Origin: an uncultured Eubacteriales bacterium
Lineage (GTDB): Bacteria; Bacillota; Clostridia; Oscillospirales; Butyricicoccaceae
Direction: 5' to 3'
Assembly (NCBI GenBank): GCA_910585875.1
Contig: CAJUIK010000067.1
Coordinates: 1 to 9,719 of the forward strand
DNA length: 9,719 bases
Positions 1-4,386 of this stretch are shown here, piece by piece (position 1 is the first letter of the stretch; the number at the start of each line of letters is the position of its first letter). The position numbers and the translations under genes are program-made. Under the pieces are notes generated by a model. It was given only the letters and a program-made list of their open reading frames with translations. It did no database searches and was not told the DNA's origin.

Positions 1-52
1 AAACTACAAAATTTCTTCGGCGTTTTCTTACAATTTCAAATTGGCGTTGACA
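1..52. mobile_element. Possible end of an element inserted into parA
   Basis: This is the stretch where the ParA frame stops resembling its family. On the minus strand it begins TGTCAACGCC and contains two degenerate 20-bp units with a 24-bp period, each starting AACGCC and ending TTGTA (about 13 of 20 positions identical). Several short direct repeats inside a terminus beginning with TG recall IS21-family or Tn7-like ends. Only 52 bases are visible and no transposase can be seen, so this is a hypothesis; it could also be genuine divergent ParA coding sequence or an assembly junction. Confidence 0.25.
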
Positions 53-634
53 GTCTACAAGAGTCAACAGAATACCGTCTATCTTCAAGCTGGGGTTGAT
101 GTGCTTCCTGACCTTTGAAACGGTCTGCAAAAGCTGGGTCATGCCCTTAGCCGGAAGATACTGTGCCTGAACGGGGATAATCACGCTGTCCGCCGCAGCA
201 AGGGCATTGAGCGTAATCATACCCAGCGAGGGCATACAGTCGATCAGGATATAGTCGTAATTCTCTTTCACCTGATTGAGATATGCCCGCAGGGTAGTCT
301 CTCTGCTCATAACCGTCACAAGGCTCATTTCCAGAGCTGACAGCTCCAGATTGGCGGGTAAAAGATCGACCTTTTCCTCATGGTGCAGAATGCCGCTCAT
401 GGGGTCGCTGGGTTCCTCCCGCATCACCTCAGCCAACTTTGTCGCCAGCGTGATGGGAATAGCGTCTGTATCCTGCCAGCCAAGGCAAGTGGTTAAATCA
501 CCTTGCGGGTCTGCGTCAACCAGCAGGACTTTCTTGCCGTTCATGGCAAGCCCGATGCCCAAGTTGACCGCCGTTGTGGTCTTTCCTACACCGCCTTTCT
601 GATTGCAGATAGCGATGGTTTTGCAGTCGCTCAT
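1..634 (-). CDS. ParA/Soj-family partition ATPase, partial and apparently interrupted
   Basis: Deviant-Walker ParA/MinD-type ATPase, which with a ParB partner segregates plasmids or integrated conjugative elements. Seen: ATG at 634 with AAGGAGG about 7 nt upstream; deviant Walker A KGGVGKTTT at residues 13-21; Walker A' LLVDADPQGD at 37-46; Walker B-like YILIDCMPSLG at 128-138. The frame runs open to the window edge, giving 211 codons, whereas this type is usually about 260-275 residues. Through residue 194 (LLTLVD) it resembles the ParA of Tn1549/CTn-type elements. The next residues (CQRQFEIVRKRRR...) do not look like the usual continuation (SRTN-type), so the gene may be broken by an insertion at about position 52. 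That comparison is from memory. A long structured leader precedes the gene. ParA identity is secure; the break is an inference. Confidence 0.9.
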   Translation of the reverse strand, partial: MSDCKTIAICNQKGGVGKTTTAVNLGIGLAMNGKKVLLVDADPQGDLTTCLGWQDTDAIPITLATKLAEVMREEPSDPMSGILHHEEKVDLLPANLELSALEMSLVTVMSRETTLRAYLNQVKENYDYILIDCMPSLGMITLNALAAADSVIIPVQAQYLPAKGMTQLLQTVSKVRKHINPSLKIDGILLTLVDCQRQFEIVRKRRRNFVV

Positions 635-660
635 TCGGCTTACCTCCTTTCTCTTAGATT

Positions 661-683
661 CATAGCCGCCCTCAGCGGCTATG
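661..683 (-). promoter_or_regulatory. Hairpin immediately upstream of the parA ribosome binding site
   Basis: A perfect inverted repeat with 9-bp arms (CATAGCCGC / GCGGCTATG) and a 5-base loop. It ends 11 bases before the AGGAGG of parA. Neither strand has a T tract after it, so it is not an ordinary intrinsic terminator; a role in translation control or mRNA stability is possible. Confidence 0.55.
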
Positions 684-979
684 TAATGTGCTTTATTTGT
701 CCACGACACCCCAAGCACAATGGGAAGTCATCAGGCGCTCGGCTGCTAACCGAGTCCATAGGAATCTCACCTCTGCCGGGTTCTCCGCCAGCCCCATAGG
801 GAAGTATCATTAACCCTGATGCGTTTCATCGCCTTATCCGTAGCAACCGGATATTTCAGAACAGTTCGGCTTCGCTCTCCCTCCTTGATTTCCGCATTTA
901 CCCTTTAGGGCAGGAGGATCATGGCGCACTTTCATACGGCTGAGGGTTTCCCCTCCGCTCAGGAACGACCTGATGAATG

Positions 980-1021
980 TGTATTCAGTTTTCAAAGAAC
1001 TCGTGAGGTGTTTTGCCTCAC
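980..1021 (-). promoter_or_regulatory. boxA-like antitermination element preceded by a hairpin
   Basis: On the minus strand, GTTCTTTGAAAACTGAATA (within 980-1000) closely resembles the boxA found in rRNA operon leaders and 16S-23S spacers (E. coli form TGCTCTTTAACA), which binds NusB/NusE for Nus-dependent antitermination. Just upstream sits a 6-bp hairpin GTGAGG/CCTCAC with a 7-base loop (1003-1021), in the position of an rRNA boxB. The motif is seen directly; the antitermination role at this gene is inferred. Confidence 0.5.
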
Positions 1022-1094
1022 ACCCCTTAACAGCACAAAAAAGCAAAAAAACGAAACCCCTTTTTCAAAAAAATTTTTATTTTTTCTGAGCAAT

Positions 1095-1135
1095 AAAAAA
1101 GCTCCCGCCTTACTTCCTCGAAGTAAAACGGGAGC
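1095..1135 (-). terminator. Intrinsic terminator, second of a tandem pair
   Basis: On the minus strand GCTCCCG..TTACTTC, a 4-base loop, then GAAGTAA..CGGGAGC form a long stem (1101-1135) interrupted by a small internal loop and followed by TTTTTTA. The opposite strand lacks a good T tract. It would stop transcripts coming from lysS before parA. Confidence 0.85.
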
Positions 1136-1140
1136 AAAAG

Positions 1141-1172
1141 AAAAACCCCACCGAGAGCTAATCTCAGTGGGG
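1141..1172 (-). terminator. Intrinsic terminator, first of a tandem pair
   Basis: On the minus strand CCCCACTGAG pairs with CTCGGTGGGG (10 pairs, one G-U) around a 7-base loop, followed by TTTTTC. It lies about 160 bases past the lysS stop codon and is backed by the second terminator 6 bases further on. It probably insulates the mobile element from host transcription; it may also serve as the working terminator of the greA-lysS transcript. Confidence 0.85.
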
Positions 1173-1330
1173 TAAGTAAGAACACCTGCGAAGTGGCGTG
1201 AACTTGCAAGAAATCGCATAAGTTCCGAACGCTTTTTGGAGTAAGTTAGGCGTGAATTGGCGTAATCCGCTGGCGTATGACCTCTTATCTGCTCTTACCA
1301 GTTCACGCATACAGACTTATAAAGGCTTAC
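1173..1330. other. Probable mobile-element terminus and junction region beside lysS
   Basis: No gene is visible. The stretch contains repeated short motifs: GGCGTGAA at about 1195-1202 and 1249-1256, GGCGTA at 1259-1264 and 1273-1278, and an inverted copy GTTCACGC at 1301-1308. Clustered short direct and inverted repeats near an element end are typical of arm-type binding sites for tyrosine integrases. It lies between a chromosomal housekeeping gene (lysS) and an element-type ParA leader. No integrase or matching second end is in the window, so the exact att site cannot be placed. Confidence 0.4.
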
Positions 1331-2857
1331 TCAATCCAAAGGTTTCATTGTGGGGAACAGCAGCACGTCTCGGATGCTGGCGGAATCCGTCAGCAACATA
1401 ACCAACCGGTCTAAACCGAAGCCCAGGCCGCCGGTGGGGGGCAGGCCGTATTCCAGGGCTGTGATATAGTCGTAGTCCACCTGGCAGGTGTCTTTGGGGT
1501 TGGCGGCTTTGCGGGCGGCCACCTGGCCCTCGAAGCGGGCCCGCTGGTCGATGGGGTCGTTCAGCTCGCTGAAAGCGTTGCCGAATTCCATGGCGTTGAT
1601 AAAGTATTCAAACCGCTCGGTAAACGCCGGATCTTCGGTTTTGCGCTTGGCCAGGGGGCTGTTTTCCACTGGGTAATCATAGATAAAAGTGGGCTGGATC
1701 AGGTTCTCCTCCACAAAGGCGTCGAAAAATTCGGCCAACACCGTCCCCTTTGTGGCGCCGTTGGGCACAGGCACGCCCTTTTCTTTGGCGGCGGCCCGGG
1801 CGTCTTCGTCGGTCTTCCAATCGTAATAATCGCAGCCCGAGTACCGCTTCACCGCCTCGACCATAGTCATCCGCTCCCAATGGCTCATATCGATGGTCTT
1901 GCCCATATAGGGGATGGTCAGGCTGCCGCAGACCTTTTGGGCCAGGCGCTTATAAAGCTCCTCCACCAGATCCATCATGCCCTTATAATCGGTGAAAGCC
2001 TGATATAGCTCGATGGTGGTGAATTCCGGGTTGTGTTTGGTGTCCATTCCCTCGTTGCGGAAAATGCGGCCCACCTCATAGACCCGGTCGAAGCCGCCCA
2101 CAATCAGCCTCTTCAGCGCCAGCTCGGTTTCAATGCGCAGATACATATCCATATCCAGGGTATTGTGGTGGGTGACGAAGGGCCGGGCCGAAGCGCCGAT
2201 TTCCAGAGGCAGCAGGATGGGGGTGTCCACCTCCAAAAATCCCTTTTCATCCAGATAATCCCGGATTTCCCGCAGGATCCGGCTGCGCTTGATGAAGGTG
2301 TCCTTGACCTCCGGGTTGACGATCAAATCCACATACCGCTGGCGATAGCGCAGGTCCATGTCCTTCAGGCCGTGGAATTTCTCCGGCAGGGGCAGCAGGC
2401 TTTTGCTCAGCAGCTGGATCTGATCCGCCTTGACGCTGATCTCCCCCATCTTGGTGCGGAAGACCTTGCCTTCCACGCCAACCACGTCGCCGATATCGAA
2501 TTTTTTGAAGGCGGCGTATCCCCCGTCGCCGATGTTGTCCCGGCGGATATAGAGCTGGATATCGCCGGAGGAATCCCGCAGGTCGGCAAAGCTGGCCTTG
2601 CCCATCACCCGCTTGCTCATCAGGCGGCCGCCCAGGCGGACGACAGTCTCCGTCTCCTCCTCGGGGGCCAGGCCGGCGAACTGCTCTTTAATCGAAGCGG
2701 CCCGGCTGTCCACCGGGTATTTGGTGATGGTAAAGGGGTCGGCGCCCGCGTCCCGCAGGGCCTCCAGCTTGTCCCGGCGGATGCGCAGCAGCTCCCGCAT
2801 TTCCTGCTGATCCTGGGCCTGCTCCTGCTGGCCCTGGTTCTGTCGTTCTTCGTTCAT
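1331..2857 (-). CDS. lysS: Lysyl-tRNA synthetase, class II
   Basis: Charges tRNA-Lys with lysine using ATP in the cytoplasm. The 508-residue product matches the usual length of about 490-510. Seen: a Gln-rich N-terminal tail (about 1-20), an anticodon-binding OB fold (about 73-150, with GKASFADLRD), class II motif 1 around 206-225, motif 2 GRIFRNEGMDTKHNPEFT at 263-280, and motif 3 GGLGFGLDRLVML at 476-488 with the conserved arginine at 484. The C-terminus (SIRDVLLFPTMKP) is complete, so the neighbouring element did not truncate it. The ATG at 2857 is chosen because GGAGG lies 8 nt upstream; an earlier ATG at 2865 overlaps that site's spacing. The frame is open far upstream, but that part is a shadow of greA. 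It lies 77 bases after greA, probably in one operon. Confidence 0.97.
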   Translation of the reverse strand: MNEERQNQGQQEQAQDQQEMRELLRIRRDKLEALRDAGADPFTITKYPVDSRAASIKEQFAGLAPEEETETVVRLGGRLMSKRVMGKASFADLRDSSGDIQLYIRRDNIGDGGYAAFKKFDIGDVVGVEGKVFRTKMGEISVKADQIQLLSKSLLPLPEKFHGLKDMDLRYRQRYVDLIVNPEVKDTFIKRSRILREIRDYLDEKGFLEVDTPILLPLEIGASARPFVTHHNTLDMDMYLRIETELALKRLIVGGFDRVYEVGRIFRNEGMDTKHNPEFTTIELYQAFTDYKGMMDLVEELYKRLAQKVCGSLTIPYMGKTIDMSHWERMTMVEAVKRYSGCDYYDWKTDEDARAAAKEKGVPVPNGATKGTVLAEFFDAFVEENLIQPTFIYDYPVENSPLAKRKTEDPAFTERFEYFINAMEFGNAFSELNDPIDQRARFEGQVAARKAANPKDTCQVDYDYITALEYGLPPTGGLGFGLDRLVMLLTDSASIRDVLLFPTMKPLD

Positions 2858-2875
2858 AATTTCATCCTCCATGCC

Positions 2876-2905
2876 AAAAGCCGCGGCATTCGTCAGCGCC
2901 GCGGC
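2876..2905 (-). promoter_or_regulatory. Hairpin in the greA-lysS intergenic gap (possible attenuator)
   Basis: Two copies of the self-complementary octamer GCCGCGGC (2880-2887 and 2898-2905) form a perfect 8-bp GC stem with a 10-base loop, followed on the minus strand by TTTT. It stands between the greA stop and the lysS ribosome binding site. It could act as a weak terminator or attenuator lowering lysS transcription relative to greA, or protect the mRNA 3' end. The T tract is short, so efficiency is uncertain. Confidence 0.5.
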
Positions 2906-2934
2906 CTCCTGATTTTCTTGCAGCTTCCTGGCTT

Positions 2935-3408
2935 TTAGCGGTCGATGGCGATAATGCGGTAGGTCACGTTGCCCGCCGGCGCCTCCACAATCACCTCGTC
3001 CCCCACGCCGTGGCCATACAGGGCCTTGCCCAGGGGCGATTCGTCGGAGATGCGTCCCTGGCCCGGGTTGGCCTCCTGGGAACCCACGATGGAATATTCC
3101 TGGGGCTCGTCGTCGCCCTCCTCCATCACAGTCACCCGAGTGCCCATGCTGACGTGCTGGGTGGTGATGGAATCCTCGTTGATAATCACAGCGCCGGCCA
3201 GAATATTTTCCAGCTCGGCAATACGGGAATAGAGCTTGCCCTGCTCGTTTTTGGCCTCGTCGTACTCGCTGTTTTCCGAAAGGTCGCCAAAGGAGCGGGC
3301 CTCCTTGATTTGCTCGGCCACCTCTTTTTCCCGAACGGTCTTCAAGTATTCCAGCTCGTCCTTGATTTCCTGAAGGCGCTTTTCCGTCATCATAAATTGC
3401 TTCTGCAT
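2935..3408 (-). CDS. greA: Transcription elongation factor GreA
   Basis: Rescues backtracked RNA polymerase by stimulating cleavage of the nascent RNA through the secondary channel. The 157-residue product has the normal family length. Seen: an N-terminal antiparallel coiled coil (about 8-78) with the GreA tip signature FGDLSENSEYDEAK at 40-53, containing the acidic residues D42 and E45; then a C-terminal FKBP-like domain (about 84-157) including GRISDESPLGKALYGHGVGDEV. The ATG at 3408 follows GGGAGG by about 12 nt, slightly long; ATGs at 3393 and 3390 are alternatives but are less well placed. It is driven by a consensus promoter just upstream and is followed by lysS. Confidence 0.96.
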   Translation of the reverse strand: MQKQFMMTEKRLQEIKDELEYLKTVREKEVAEQIKEARSFGDLSENSEYDEAKNEQGKLYSRIAELENILAGAVIINEDSITTQHVSMGTRVTVMEEGDDEPQEYSIVGSQEANPGQGRISDESPLGKALYGHGVGDEVIVEAPAGNVTYRIIAIDR

Positions 3409-3460
3409 GATATTTTTTGTCCTCCCTCTGTCCCGGCAATCGGGTCTGCGAATACCTTAA

Positions 3461-3489
3461 ATTATAGGGGTCCGCCCTCTCCATGTCAA
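3461..3489 (-). promoter_or_regulatory. Consensus sigma-A promoter for greA-lysS
   Basis: On the minus strand a perfect -35 TTGACA (3489-3484) is separated by exactly 17 bases from a perfect -10 TATAAT (3466-3461). Predicted transcription starts near 3454, giving a leader of about 45 bases before greA. The -35 box contains the TGA stop codon (3488-3486) of the upstream gene, so the promoter is embedded in that gene's end. Confidence 0.93.
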
Positions 3490-4241
3490 GCGCGGTTTTC
3501 CGCCGGCAGGGCCCGGACGTCTTGGGGGCGGATCAGCCCGTTTTCCAGAAGCATGGCGGCATAGAGCTCCTCCGCCATGCCGGCGGGTTTCTGAGCACGG
3601 GCCCAGTCGGGCGCCAGCAGCCGCAGGCCGGGGCAGCCGCCGGGAACTAGGGCCAGGCCCTCCTCCGGTTCCGCCCCGGGAAAAGCGACCCTCAGCCGGG
3701 CGTATTCCGGCGGCGGGATGCTCTGGCGGGCGACGCCAAACTCCTGATAGAGCATATCCGCCAGGTACTCCTCCCCCACCTGGGCCTGGACGGATAGATA
3801 CCGCACCTTGCTTGCCAACGACCGGACGCAGCGGACCACGTCTCGATCTGCTCGCCGGGCGGCCACGCACACCCAAGTCTTGTCCAAATCCGCCTGCCGA
3901 ACCTGAAGCTCGGCTATCGCCGCCTGAAACCCGACGGCAGGCCAAAGCCGGTCTTCCGTCACCGGCGCCAGCCCCGCTTCCACAATGGCCTCCCGCCAGC
4001 GCTCCGCCGCAGCCGCCCGATGAACTCCTCTCTGCCGCAGCAGTCCCAGTCCCCGCTGGACCTGCTTTTCCAGCTCCTCCGGCCTCAACTCCGGTTCCAC
4101 AGGCCAGCAGACCTGCCAGAAGGCGGCGTTTTTGACGCAGCGGGTTTGGGTCTCCATCCGGCTTTGAGGGTCCAGACGCCATTTGATCCGCCGCATGAGC
4201 CCCGGCGCCGGCCGTTCTTCCACTTCAAAATATGCAATCAT
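3486..4241 (-). CDS. Uncharacterised 251-residue protein
   Basis: I do not recognise this protein. The start at 4241 is chosen because GGGAGG lies about 7 nt upstream; the frame stays open 30 codons further without a better site and would run into the preceding terminator. No signal peptide or membrane segment is seen, so it is probably cytoplasmic. It is rich in Ala, Arg, Glu and Leu. The middle (about 85-165) alternates helix-like stretches with a beta-like segment (KTWVCVAARR), then RSLASKVRYLSVQAQVGEEYLADMLYQEFGV, a pattern compatible with a Rossmann-like or other alpha/beta fold. The C-terminal part (about 165-240) is Pro/Gly-rich, ending in a helical MAEELYAAMLLENGLI. It stands alone between a terminator and the greA promoter. 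Its codon use matches its neighbours, which supports a real gene; overlapping frames look like shadows. Confidence 0.75.
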   Translation of the reverse strand: MIAYFEVEERPAPGLMRRIKWRLDPQSRMETQTRCVKNAAFWQVCWPVEPELRPEELEKQVQRGLGLLRQRGVHRAAAAERWREAIVEAGLAPVTEDRLWPAVGFQAAIAELQVRQADLDKTWVCVAARRADRDVVRCVRSLASKVRYLSVQAQVGEEYLADMLYQEFGVARQSIPPPEYARLRVAFPGAEPEEGLALVPGGCPGLRLLAPDWARAQKPAGMAEELYAAMLLENGLIRPQDVRALPAENRA

Positions 4242-4314
4242 ACCCTTGCCTCCCTTATCCTGTCCCGTTTCCCCATCTATATGAACGGCCTCGGGCCCAG
4301 TATGCGGGGGGCGC

Positions 4315-4344
4315 GAAAAAACCGGCCGCAAGGCCAGCTTTTTC
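4315..4344 (-). terminator. Intrinsic terminator downstream of the SLH protein gene
   Basis: A 13-pair stem with a 4-base loop: minus strand GAAAAAGCTGGCC / GGCCGGTTTTTTC, two pairs being G-U. It lies 43 bases past the SLH stop codon. The A/T flanks give a T run on both strands, so it may work in both directions. Confidence 0.85.
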
Positions 4345-4386
4345 GCTGAAAATGCAAGAGTATTTTATCTTTTTTGTTAATTTATA

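Larger units (their letters stand above)
635..1094 (-). promoter_or_regulatory. Long structured leader upstream of parA
   Basis: About 460 bases without a convincing gene. On the minus strand, in order: an AT-rich tract (about 1094-1030), a small hairpin (1003-1021), a boxA-like element (980-1000), a GAGGG/CCCTC hairpin (942-955), a 5-bp-arm hairpin at about 844-860, a CTCGG/CCGAG hairpin (about 737-753), paired TGTGCT/AGCACA segments (about 688-721) and a 9-bp-arm hairpin (661-683) just above the parA ribosome binding site. The density of hairpins suggests a functional RNA leader. Short frames here, such as one of 20 codons starting at 829 and one of about 33 codons ending near 834, lack well-placed ribosome binding sites and are not called. 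Confidence 0.5.

Noticed and set aside
48..70. GTTGAC / GTCAAC inverted repeat in parA
   Set aside because: Only 6-bp arms with a mismatch next to them, within coding sequence; compatible with chance.
680..760. CTGATGA core suggesting a hammerhead ribozyme in the parA leader
   Set aside because: The second core strand (GAAA after a helix) and the cleavage-site arrangement are not found at the required places.
834..1046. 70-codon minus-strand frame in the parA leader
   Set aside because: It would start at TTG in a T-rich tract without a ribosome binding site and crosses the boxA hairpin region; more likely part of a structured RNA leader. An internal ATG giving about 33 residues is also poorly placed.
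2033..2938. Plus-strand frame of 301 codons opposite lysS
   Set aside because: Antisense shadow; composition (His/Gln/Leu) follows from lysS codons and no family is recognised.
2858..3484. N-terminal extension of lysS to 717 residues
   Set aside because: The extra frame is read through greA in another frame, with low-complexity Gly/Arg-rich composition; the ribosome binding site and family length place the start at 2857.
3457..4182. Minus-strand frame of 241 codons overlapping the 251-residue gene
   Set aside because: Gly/Pro/Arg/Ala low-complexity product without a ribosome binding site; it also runs across the greA promoter.
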